64,000 nt of DNA, taken from NCBI GenBank assembly GCA_020284085.1, contig JACEVL010000048.1, positions 1,010,076 to 1,074,075 on the forward strand, in the 5' to 3' direction. The notes beneath the pieces are model-generated. The model saw only the letters and a program-made list of their open reading frames with translations, was not told the DNA's origin and made no database searches. Below, one piece after another: positions 27,100 through 38,363 of the stretch. Position numbers and translations under genes: made by a program. Origin of the DNA: Aporrectodea caliginosa (taxonomy: Eukaryota; Annelida; Clitellata; Crassiclitellata; Lumbricidae). Numbering within the stretch: the stretch's first letter is position 1; each line of letters opens with the position of its first letter.

Positions 27100-27530
27100 G
27101 CTCATCATCAACATCATCATCATATCGGCCTACCATAGGTTCAACGCCCGTAGGTGTCCGACGCCGTTCTCACTATGTTGTTCCACTGCTGTCTCTCCAT
27201 CGCAGTGTGTGTGTCAGTTCTTGTGGCGATGCTCTGTTCCGCTGAGTTATGTCGTCCTCCCGCTCTTCTGTGAGGTCGTCCTCTCTTCTTTCCGAACAGC
27301 AGCGTTTTGATTTCCTGTTGTTGCTCATTCTGCATATTATGTGTCCAAATAGTCTCAACTTCCTTTGGATTATCCTCTGCATTAAGTTCTCCTTAAGATG
27401 TACTCTTCTATACAGTTCTGAATTGCTTCGCCTTTTGCATCCATCCAATACGCATGATCTTCCTGTAACATCTCCTTTCAGCAACCAGTATCCTCTCCAC
27501 ACGACCTGCGACTAATGTTGAGTTATTTGA
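27100..27530 (-). mobile_element. LINE relic nested in the hAT element (B1)
   Basis: The minus strand reads ELYRRVHLKENLMQRIIQRK, then LRLFGHIICRMSNNRK and a shifted RGRP-like ending. This is the end of a LINE ORF2, with ATG/GAT-rich tail sequence near 27100-27120. It is duplicated in B2 (40230-40670). It is 5' truncated and frameshifted. Confidence 0.65.
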
Positions 27531-27618
27531 CATGTCGGCATCGTAGCTTCGAATTCGTAAATAATAGAGGTAAACTGTTTTTATTTAAATTTAGTTATTT
27601 AAGACACAAATCCAAACA

Positions 27619-27876
27619 ATGTCTAAATCAGCAAATGTAAGGAGTGGTGTTTGCGATTCTGAGGGTCAGTGCCAGTTATGTAAATCGCATCTGAAAATTG
27701 CCGGCGGTCCATCAAGAAGTAGCATATTGAGTCACCTCCGGTCCAAGCACAAGATAAACCTGCTGAAATACAAGGTGACCCTTGTCATTCTGACGCAGTC
27801 AAAGACGGTAGGCCGCTTAGTCCAAGCACAATCACAGGCAGCGTTGGCTTCCCCTCCCACGCAGGATCCACTTTAG
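27619..27876 (+). pseudogene. BED-type zinc finger fragment of a hAT transposase (B1)
   Basis: The frame MSKSANVRSGVCDSEGQCQL continues with CKSHLKIAGG and SILSHLRSKHKI. CQLC followed by HLxxxH gives the C2H-type spacing of a BED finger, the DNA-binding domain that opens many hAT transposases. It ends after 85 residues. No catalytic domain follows before the right terminus, so the element is non-autonomous. Confidence 0.6.
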
Positions 27877-28479
27877 TAAGTTCTGGTTCTGCCACATTGG
27901 GTTGCAGAGTAACGATGACTAATTATCTTCTGAAAGCAAATGGGCTGGCAATGGCAGGGCCTAAAGCTGCTATGTAGATGATTTAAGGTGTCATTTGACA
28001 ATTCTTCTTATAGGCCTATGCAATGTTTCTTTCAGAACGGCGTTCCGTGAATCTTTTCAAGCTGTAAAAAAAATTGTTTAATTAGGCTAACTTAAAGTTT
28101 TAATTACAAACTATTTAGTTACTTTAATTTAATTTAAGCGCTTTCAGTGTTTATTGACATCTAAGATGTTATAAGAGGCTCAGGTTTAGCCCTTCGGAAC
28201 CCTTTCAATGTCTTCCATAATTGTTCTGATTTTGTTCAGTTCCAGAACCTTTTTTCTAGAAAAAACACTGCTTATATGAAACAACTTTTATCGCGATTTT
28301 CCTAAAGTTTTCTTTTTATGCAAATTCTTGACTGTTTGAGAACTATGGACTTGTAGGTGTATACGACGACGTTAACGTTGTTCTTATAGAAAGAAATAGT
28401 GCAATAATGACGATTTATCATGTAAAATTTGTAAACCTGTCCAATCCCGGGTTACCCGGGTTACCCGGGATTTTTACGG

Positions 28480-30150
28480 CTGTCGAAGGCTAAAACCCGG
28501 TTTTTAAAACATGAAGACTATTTCTGGATTATTCCCTGTGACATACGTAATATATGTATATCAACAGCCTCGTAAACCTTTTACAGATTTGCATTTAATT
28601 TTTTACGAATTTTCAATGTTCCCTTGTTGCAATGATTGTTTATCTTAGATTGAATTTCTATTGCATTTTAGCACTGTTCTGCAAAGGAACTGAATTATTG
28701 AAAAGCGCAATCCTGTTTGCTTTAAAATAAGTTGAGTTGTGCATTTGAGGCTTCCACGCCCACAACATCCTCCAACCGAAATTTCGTAGCTTGAGAAACT
28801 TCCCAACTTGCAATGCAGCACACCATGTAAAGTCAAATTAGTCAATTTAATCTAACTTGCAGCTTTCAAACTATTTCTTAATCTATAGTTGTTTCCTTTG
28901 CTAAGAGACTTAGTGCACTGTTTCAGGCAACTGCCCTTCTGGTTTCACTTATCTGCCTATGGCTAAAAGTTGTATACAAGGTTGTCTATGAAAGCCACCA
29001 ATTGGACCTCGGCTGCTCAGCGATGAAGGACTTGCCCAGGGTGGATCACATTTGGTTGCTATTCGAACCCGCAACCCTGCAACAGAAAACATCGTACTGA
29101 ACCAGTTCCTTGCATTTGTATTTTGATGTGTTGTATGTGTGTGTTCAAGTGTGACCATGTTTATAATGAGACCGAGCCACCCGCAGTGCATGTATGTAAT
29201 AATCTATGATAAACCGACCCGACTATACAGCGAACTTGTTGGCGCATATTTGAAGCAACAAAAACCCACTTCAGGATCCTTATATGAGTAACTTAATCTA
29301 GAGCGTTGTAAGTGCCTTACAAAAGCATTGGAAGCATAACGTTCTAACCCTTTGAAAGATAATAAGTGTTTGTTCGGATACGTTTGCCTAACAGAGTTAA
29401 ATACAGCCCCAACTCATGTGACTCGGAAGTTGTGAATTTCGGAAGATGATGGGTCGTGAGAAGGTATTTTTGAAACAAGTATTTGTACACTGACATTAAG
29501 TAATACTTCCTTTAGCAGAATAATGGAATAAAATGGCAAGTATTGTATTGGACAATATCCGTGATGTATATTGTATTTGGCGATTTATAAAGCGAACCTC
29601 AGAAGCAAAATGTTTTTATTCTCTCGTCCCAGTGTGCAGCATAACCTTCATAATATAAAGAAAAGGATTTTAATTTCAAAAATTTGAGAGAAACTCACCA
29701 GAAAGCCCATGGCGTATTGCGGACCGGTGGACGAAGTCAATTCCACGCATTCGGACCTTTGGCAGGCGAAGGATCTGGATTGAGCCGTCGCAGTCCTGAC
29801 TACGGGGAACAAAAATTTCAAGCTTTCCATTAGGATCTAATTAAATTGAGGACGAAGATTGATTATATTGAAAGATGATTGGGCGAAGCATGAGTTTTAG
29901 CAAATTTTCTTCGGAGCAAGGCCCGTGTGAGATAATAATTATTGTATAGTAAGAACTCTTGAATTGTATTTAATGTTATAGAGGGAGCCAGTGAGTTTCT
30001 TCAATTTTGAATGTAGAGATGTGGGAGAATCGAGTAAAGACTGTCAATTAAGTACTGACTGTAGAGGAGAAAAGTGTCCCTTAGGGAGACGAACCATGAG
30101 GGAATTCTGTGCCTCTATTTTAGAGCAGACGAAAGCGTGGACAATTGGCA
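28480..30150. other. Patchwork region of B1 (possible assembly artefact)
   Basis: Short blocks of 15-60 bases alternate between B2-like sequence (41600-43150) and sequence found only at 62540-63950. Examples are the SINE words GACTTGCCCAGGG and CGAACCCGCAACCCT inside a lectin exon, and GACCGAGCCACCCGCAGT inside intron 2. From about 29270 to 29520 the block is purely C-like. The parents are not homologous here, which argues against ordinary gene conversion. Confidence 0.7.
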
Positions 30151-30636
30151 ATTGTGTGTATGTGTATATTATATGTGTATGTACAGAAATAAATGATATA
30201 TGATTGCAACAAGAACACTTAAGTACCTTTCAATGGACCCTGCTAAATTTGGTAATCGATGCTCATTTAATACTACACCGAAAATTGTTCTTTCAAATAT
30301 CGTGCTAAACACAGTGGCTCTGATGTGAAACGAGAACTGTTCCAATATAGAAGTCCAAGTCACGGGGGGAAGACCCCGCAGTCTTATAGACTATATGGAA
30401 GACCGGGACCTGCATGGCCATTGCCAGAAATACAGTATTATCTCCAAACCGATTGATTTGAGACCTGAATATTAAACGCCTTAAGTTTGTCGGTGCCGCC
30501 CTTCGACATTCACCTCTGAGGGAATATGCCAAATTTTATTCTCTTAAGACAGGAATCCAGAGTAGCGTTTAGGCCTAACTTCACCAGCTATCCCAAGTAT
30601 TAGAGAAACTGTCGATACACTGCGCAATTTGTCGAC

Positions 30637-30689
30637 AATAGAAGCGTGTCAAACTTGTGTTTAGACACAAGTTTGACGCGCTACTATTT
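30637..30689. repeat. Short hairpin in intron 2 of G3
   Basis: The arm AGCGTGTCAAACTTGTGT (30643-30660), a TTAG loop and ACACAAGTTTGACGCGCT (30665-30682) pair with one mismatch. AATAGA and TACTATTT extend the stem to about 25 base pairs. The B2 copy at 43636-43688 is identical. Confidence 0.8.
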
Positions 30690-31974
30690 AGTAGTATACT
30701 CTTATTATTTTCATATTAACTAAGTAGATTGTTTATTTTTGTATAGGATATTAAAAATTCTGCTTAATCTCCACTTAAATTATCGCGTGATAAGCTTACG
30801 GTGCGCAAATGTGGCCTGTCATTTTCTGCAGAAAATTCTCTTTAAATTTATTTCTGAATCCTACATAAAAATATACAAAAACATTTCTTTAAACCTAAGT
30901 TAACAGCCCAATAACTCGATATTTCCAAGCAAACGGCTTTTAATCCAATAAAAGTGCGAAATTTGACGACGACCGAATGTTCCGCTAGAGACTGATTCTG
31001 ACCCATTTGTAGGTCTCCTTAACTTAATGTGAAGTGTATCAGGAACATCATCAAAAGCAGCTCTTAAAGTCCATTCGTGAAAAAATAATCCTCAGTTTGA
31101 CTACAGCACAGTCATTAAGCAGTTGACCCTACCTTCGCTGTTCTGTTAAGTAAATCTTTTCGTCAGCTGCTTTGAAGAAGTGTGCATGGATATTTTCTCA
31201 ATATCAAGCATTTCCTTTGTATGTATACATGTATGAGCTCAAAGAGCTTATCAAAGACCTCTGCGAGTACAAACCTTAATAGTTTTAAACCGATTTCCTT
31301 TCGCCCAGGACCTTTCGTGGGCCTGATGAAAAGAAGTCATGACAGAGTAAGTCATGGCATTTCGAACAATTAAATCGAAGAGTCTTTGAACTGACTGACT
31401 AGTTAAATTTTATAACTGAAGCCTTCAAGTAGAAATCTTTAGAAAAATTAAATATTGCAACACCTGCTGCTTATTTTCTTTCGGAAATGATAATAAACTT
31501 GTCATTATTATGTGAATGCGTTGCCTATGAGAACATGGAACCCATTCTTTAAAGTTTGCTAGTCTTAGTCAACGCGTAGTCATGACAATATTAATATTAT
31601 AACCTGCACCCCAAGAAGAGTATTTGGCAGAGTTATGATGACATTGTTTTAGCACATCACAGTAATTCTTGGGCAATAGCCAAACTCAGACGACTACATA
31701 GACTCACTAGAGTGTTTAACCATAGCCGGAACTTGCATAATAATTATGACATTGCTGTTGGAATAATAATACATGCGCCTTAATAAGTGCATTGTAACAG
31801 TGTCATGTGCATAGGTAGTTCAGTAAGCGTGGGCTAGTGTAGTTGCTAATATTAGAGATTGAAATGGAATGCAATTACTCAACGGCCTTCAAGTGAGGCA
31901 AACATTCGAAAATACATCAGTGCAATTTTACTAAGCAATGCAGGGTATTCATCAAGTGAGATACCGATGCAGAT

Positions 31975-32090
31975 TGCTTACGTGTGTGTCATGTTTAAAA
32001 TCAGATTTCTGCAATGCAAGATAATATTATTATTATTAATATTATCATGCATGGCAGAAATCTGATTTTAAACATAGCAGATACGTAGTA
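31975..32090. repeat. Long imperfect hairpin
   Basis: Arms 31990-32029 and 32037-32076 are inverted copies of about 40 bases with three or four mismatches, sharing the core TTTAAAATCAGATTTCTGC. A weaker extension (TTACGTGT with ACGTAGTA) carries the stem past 50 base pairs, and the loop is ATT-rich. It could be a tiny MITE or an RNA hairpin; sequence alone does not decide. Confidence 0.7.
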
Positions 32091-32370
32091 TATTATGTAT
32101 ACGTTTATGTATAGAGTCTACATTACTTGTGTAGTACTGAGTAATTTATTTATGTCGATCTTCAGCAGTTATTTCTTTTGAACTTTGATGGTGCGTTAAC
32201 TTGAATCAGAAATTCTTGCGAATAGGCTACGGAGCAAATAATTCAATTCTGAGTTACTCAGAATACGAGATCCAAAAATGACTGTGATTCCTATGGCATG
32301 CCCTCCTTCAGATAAGTCTTAACAACTTCACGCGTTACTGATTGTCATTCGAAACTGTATCAAAACAAAG

Positions 32371-32424
32371 ATGATCAGCGTCGCCCTCCTCCTTTATCCA
32401 GGCTTGGTACTGGTTTTAACACAG
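32371..32424 (+). CDS. Possible orphan signal-peptide exon
   Basis: The ATG opens MISVALLLYPGLVLVLTQ, a hydrophobic stretch like a signal peptide, followed at once by the donor CAG|GTAGGG. It lies in the B1-only stretch, and no matching downstream exon is recognised. A chance open frame is equally possible. Confidence 0.2.
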
Positions 32425-33544
32425 GTAGGGCAGTGGCGGAGTTATGTATGTATACTGTATATGGGCTTGAGCTTTTATAGAGTCCAATTTAAGCACCTCA
32501 GAAGCAATCCAAGCACAGATCTACAGGTTAGTGGACAACATAACAAATTTTACAAGGTGGTTTAAATGCTAATAATATTTTAGTCTTCCTCTGCTAGTGA
32601 TTTTGAACATGGTGTCTGTTGTCAAATCCGAATTGGATTCAGTCAGTTGGGCTGTGCGGTTGTGCAGTCCCTCCAGCTAGCATGAGAGGCAGCCATGACG
32701 ATGAATTGTAGGCGATTGTATTTTCTTAACCTCGTGTGGCCAGTTTTCTCCTTCGCCGTGTCATATTATTACAAGATACTGGGACTAATGCAGTAGAAGG
32801 TTTACAGGACAGAAATCAGAGACAGTAAAGGACCCTGTGAGCGAATCATTAATGTCTGGGAGGTATTTAATCAGCTGGTTATAATTGGTGATGCTATTGG
32901 CCAATGGTGCGCTATCTTGAAGCTTGCGCTGAGGCCGAAGGCGGACACTTTGAACACACCTTGTAGTTTGATATTATTCAAAGGGAAAATCAAATTAAGC
33001 TAAAATTTATAATTGAAAACTTACATTTAAAAATAATATTGAAAGTTTTCGATGATTTTTATGCCGTCCTTAACACTTGAATTTTGATGCAAATGCAGTC
33101 ATTATGACGTCATTATTGGATGACAATACAGTTTTTATTTTAACCAATGTTAGCTAATTATGTCAGGATTAATTAAAACGGTTTTGGAATTTTAAAATCG
33201 ATTAATATTTACTAGTATATTTTCATATTAGGCCTACCTGTAAGGGGTCCATTTTTTCAGGACACAGTGTACTGTATATGACAACAGTGTTTGCCTGAGT
33301 CTGTTATGGTGCCCGACAAGAGTCAATTCCGGCTGCATGTAGGCGTATGAAGCACTTCTGCATGAAACATCGCAGATATTCGAAGAACGGTTTTTCTTTT
33401 GTGTTACAACAAAATCTTGCTGTATTTTGCTCTATATGCCTTTCGTTCTGTTCCTCTCATTGCTTCTGAATGTCTCTGTCTGTCTCTGTCAGCGTTTCTG
33501 TTCTGAGAATGCGACGTAACATTCATTCATTCCGAAGATGTATA

Positions 33545-34260
33545 TAGCGCCCCTTGGATGTTACTACTCAGGAGCGCTCTCGACCCAACCCCGGCTGAAA
33601 AGGATGGTTTTAAGGCTAGAGTAAAACTCATCTGAATGAACTCTAGGCATAAGGCGTGATGTTAATAATTGGAGCCCATTCCAAAACATGGGGCCCGCAA
33701 CAGAGAAGGCACGATGCTGTCTAAGAGCAGTTCGCGCACGGGGAACAAGAAGTTCACCATGTGTGAAGGAGCGGAGAGCTCTACGTCCCTGCACATTCAA
33801 AGTAGAGCGACAGAACTCTTGTAAATACACAGTAGACAGACAGAGTTTCTTGAGTTGCGCAGTGTACTGTTTTGCGCATAGGCCTTTTATTCTGGAACAC
33901 GGTTCCAGAAGGAGTTTTAGTGCACGATGAAGCATGTATTGTGTTCTAGAATTCTTGCCCAGCAGGTTCCATCGTACTGCAGAAAGCAATGATCGGCTAC
34001 CCGATTAGTTCCAGGAAGAAATGTGAACAGTGCTTTTTCAACTAATGAATCTCATCGCAAAGGTATAAGTTTGAATGTACATCTTCGACTGACAGCCAGT
34101 ACAGAGTGCATTGCATACTGTTTGACGCAAGCTATTGGTAGGTCGCTTAAGCTTTTGGTAGATCGCTAAAGATTCTAATGCCACAGTTCGGGATAGACTG
34201 GTTCAGTGCTTTGGCAGTCCTGGAGAAACAGCTTTAGAGGAGTCCTGACACACCATCGTT
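33545..34260 (-). mobile_element. LINE relic 3' end (B1)
   Basis: The minus strand reads RALRSFTHGELLVPRARTAL, then FSVAGPMFWNGLQLLTSRL and FYSSLKTILFSRGWVESAPE. It ends with the GGCGCTATATA-type 3' end (near 33540) typical of L2/CR1-like elements. Only the C-terminus is present. It is duplicated in B2 at 45615-46500. Confidence 0.7.
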
Positions 34261-34341
34261 TTTCATCGCAAAGTTGTGCTTACCAATTAAGGAACATTCA
34301 TATTTGTCTGTCTCTCCATCTGTTGACAAATCTCCCGTATA

Positions 34342-34945
34342 CACGGTGGTTCAATAAAAGTAAGCCAAAAGCCTGGTCGTTCCCATTATTTTGTTGTCTA
34401 CATTGATCCTGGAGTAAAAATTAACGGAGCCTAATATCGCGACGTTCTGCTGTCAAAACATCTTCTACATGTTATCAGAAATCTAGCCCAGAAGGCTGTT
34501 TTGTTTTTAAACAGGACAGTGTCCCAGCCCACAGAGCAAGGGAAGTCATCGAAATGCTAACAAGAGAGACACCAGACTTCATTTCTCCAACATTATGGCC
34601 TCCGACACAGTCCAGATCTAAATCCTGTCGACTATAAAGTGTGGAGCGTTATGCAAGAGCGAGTCTACCAGACTGCAATACATTATGTAAACGATCTGAA
34701 GCAACGCTTGTTGGAAGTGTGGGATGGTCTGGATCAGAGGATAATCGACGATGCTGTTGCCCAATGGCGCCAGCGCCTCCAGGCTTGCGTGCAAGCAGAA
34801 GGAGGACATTGTTAACATCTTCTTCAATCAAATAATCAAACCATACTACGGAGAGTTTCTTCACAAAAATATTAAATACTGTTTTCATGTTAGAAGTACT
34901 CATATGAAATACAAAGTTTGGCTTACTTTTCATTGAACCACCGTG
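34342..34945 (+). mobile_element. Internally deleted mariner-like transposon
   Basis: Inverted ends of about 28 bases (CACGGTGGTTCAATAAAAGT and its complement at 34918-34945) are flanked by TA on both sides (34340-34341, 34946-34947). The interior reads the C-terminal third of a Tc1/mariner transposase in broken frames: FKQDSVPAHRAREVIEML, a WPPxxxxLNPVDYKVW-type motif and VYQTAIHYVNDLKQRLLEVW. At 604 bp it lacks the N-terminus and is non-autonomous. It sits at the B1/B2 junction. Confidence 0.85.
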
Positions 34946-35012
34946 TAAAAACCGTTTAGACTAAAAACTAGGCTTACCTAAGAACGGCAACATGAGTAGT
35001 AGCATGTAAATA

Positions 35013-35948
35013 GCAAGTTCCTGTTTCAAGTAAACCGTCAAGCACATGTTTTCGTCCTTCTTTGTAATGGCGACCAATTCGGCTTCAGGGTGCAACTCAT
35101 GATATCTCTGATCGGCAGATGTCCAGTCGAGTGCTTTGTAGACGACCTTGTAACAGCTACTCGTCAGTTTTACGTATTCGAATCCAGACGGACATTTCGA
35201 TTCAACTTCAACAACAATTCAAACAATCTTGCACAACTTTCACTATATTTATAGCTTACTTTCTTCATGCCTGGAGTTAGCTATGAGATTTAAAATATAT
35301 ATCAAGTCTTTCTACAGAGCGGCTTGTCAATAATTCCTATAGAAGGCTAAATAAACGATAAATCTTGAAATATTATGAACGATATAATGTAATAGAACAC
35401 ATTACGCAGTAGGCCTATGGACTGGTGTTGAATGAACTCTATAAGAGCTAAGAAATAGCAGATCTATAGCGTTCAAGAATAGCCTTACATATGATAAAAG
35501 TTTAAATCAATATAAATTATATATTAGATATGACGCTGCGTATTCAAAAGGATACGTGTGTTATAATGGTAAACAGTTTCCTAGATTTAAAATAGTCACT
35601 AGAATCATAATAAGACTTTTCTAAAGACATAATTTATAGAGTTGCAGCGAATGTTTTTTATTTTTAAGCGATCAGTAATTTAAGCATAGTTATTAAGCCA
35701 TTAAATCAGAAAACTTATGCAAACTTTGGCGAGGAGGTGACCCGTAGTTCTTGCAGGATTCTAATCTGCGACTTAACCTCAGCCAATGCAATTTTATTCC
35801 CAGTATCGCATGTAGGTCTATCAATGTAGTATTCAAACTCGTAATTGTAAAATAGCCAACTTTCTCTGTCTTCTCCGCTTTCGCTTCTGACACCGACTGA
35901 ATCGACAAAGAGAACTAAGGCAGCATCAAGGAGTTTACTCCAATACAT
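35013..35948 (-). pseudogene. Minus-strand C-type lectin relic R2
   Basis: Exon 1 (35948 down to about 35715) is open: signal peptide MYWSKLLDAALVLFVDSVGV, an acidic Tyr-rich stretch, CDTGNKIALAEVKSQIRILQ, and a likely donor AAA|GTTTGC. Exon 2 (about 35205 to 35013) encodes CPSGFEYVKLTSSCYKVVYK, DWTSADQRYHELHPEAELVA and ITKKDENMCLTVYLKQELA. Compared with R1 and R3, 13 bases spanning its splice donor are deleted. The CTLD cysteine in QRC is Tyr. No third exon is visible. The frames are open, but it probably cannot be spliced into a full lectin. Confidence 0.7.
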
Positions 35949-36516
35949 GTTTCAGCGTTTGAATTCAATGACATGAGAAGATATAGGCTTTTCTCGACAC
36001 TTTTTGAAAGTTAGCCTACACTAAAAGGCTTCACATAAGTGTTTGACAAATGCATGCAAGCATCACTGTTTGCATCAGTGTAAAGAAGCGCATTCCGTTA
36101 TAGGTGGTTGGCATAATGTCGATCGGTTGCCAACCTGTAGGCTAGATCAACACAAAAAAACTACTGTGGTCCACAAAAGCCACAAACAGACATAATTTAG
36201 TGCATAAACAGAAACGTAGCGAGGACTGGTTGGACGAGGATATTCGCAGAATATAATTAAGCCATGATGTTTCAATCTATCCAGCTGTAAGCAAATTAGC
36301 TTAATATAGCCAAGTTTTTGTCGATAAGTGTTGCGAATTCATATCCGCTGGTGATCGTTGACGCATTTATATATTTATTGAAGGCGATTATTAGTGCGAT
36401 TATCGCAAATAGGCCTACTTGTATGTATGAGCAGTTAACAATTTCCAGGTTAAAAAAAACTGCGAACTCAGGAGAAATCGGCTTTTAAACGCCACATCAT
36501 CCATGTTTTCTACATG

Positions 36517-37556
<1,040 letters not shown>

Positions 37557-38274
37557 CTAACAACGGCCAAATTGGCAACAACATTTGTAGAACTACAATA
37601 AAAGCGTAAGTGTTCATGTCGTGAAGATCGTCAGGCCCACATTTGTTTTTTATGTCTGGACTCCGTGTTTTTCGAACATGTTCCTTTTGTTCGCATATTT
37701 TGAGTGGATTATCCTGCACATTGTTCTACTATTAACACTGCAAATATGAGCATGATCACTGGATATTGTCGGCCAACTATAAGGCAAATTTGGTAAAGGT
37801 TTACAGGCATTGGGACATCTTAAACGGGGCCTGATCTTGTTTAGAAAACTTGAGCTTCAATACGCTTAGTGTAAAAATCAGCTAAATATGAGGCAATTTG
37901 GGTGAATTTTGTTTCGAGTTTTAGCCTATTAATAAGCTTATGTGAATTAAATCGTCATAGCCAGGACATCGGTTTGTCGTGTTTGGCTATCGCAAATGTG
38001 TTTTTGTGCTTGATGCGGATACATATCCCTACTTGTGTGTAAATGGAAAAATTGCTATTGAAACTAGCTTTTGTAGATTGGTCGACCATTATACGCCTAC
38101 TTAGATCCTATTATAAGAGCCTTAGCTACATGACAGCTTTTTAAAAGCCCACGCGATGACTATATCCAAGAATATTAGATATGAATTCTGTCAATATCAC
38201 CGATTGCCTAAATAATTGGCTAAAGGTCGAACACACTGGGGTAATTGCATGCAATATGTTACTAGACCAGTGAG
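37557..38274. other. Upstream region of G4, no separate feature
   Basis: It matches B1 24420-25132. No gene or other signal is seen. Confidence 0.4.
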
Positions 38275-38282
38275 TATTTAAG
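38275..38282 (+). promoter_or_regulatory. TATA-like box of G4
   Basis: TATTTAAG lies 89 bases before the G4 start codon, conserved with G3 and G6. Confidence 0.55.
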
Positions 38283-38363
38283 CTGGTAAATGCTTCAGTT
38301 GCGATGCGGTCGAAATCAAGAAAAGCTTCGCTATTTTGCTAACCAAGAGTGATACAAGCCAGA

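Larger units (their letters stand above)
26863..28540 (+). mobile_element. Deleted hAT element with BED finger frame (B1 copy)
   Basis: The left end is TAGGAATGCAAACCCGGG, preceded by ATACATAC (26855-26862). The interior matches the B2 copy (39992-41653). The right end is blurred: from about 28480 the sequence mixes the expected terminus with sequence like 62540-62625. The insertion predates the B duplication. It contains a BED-type finger frame and a LINE relic and lacks a catalytic domain. Confidence 0.75.
25222..31279 (+). pseudogene. C-type lectin relic G3
   Basis: Exon 1 (25222-25453) is intact: signal peptide MFNSQHFPIFLLFLTCVGV, then a Tyr-rich stretch, a CNTET motif and a helix LKNLVVGLRQKI, ending at the donor G|GTTAGT. 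Exon 2 (from 28927) keeps GNCPSGFTYLP but has indels against G4, for example TTGTATACAAGG against TTGCTACAAGG. It also contains two inserted SINE-like patches (GAAGGACTTGCCCAGGGT and TTCGAACCCGCAACCCTG). Exon 3 is gone except for the last codons CEYKP and stop (to 31279). It is dead as read. The exon 2 damage overlaps the suspicious patchwork, so raw reads should decide whether the damage is real. Confidence 0.7.
31500..33540. other. Intergenic part of B1, mostly empty
   Basis: It matches B2 (44400-45600) except for a B1-only stretch at about 31762-32585, which holds a long hairpin (31975-32090) and a possible signal-peptide exon (32371-32424). The rest shows no gene. Confidence 0.45.
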
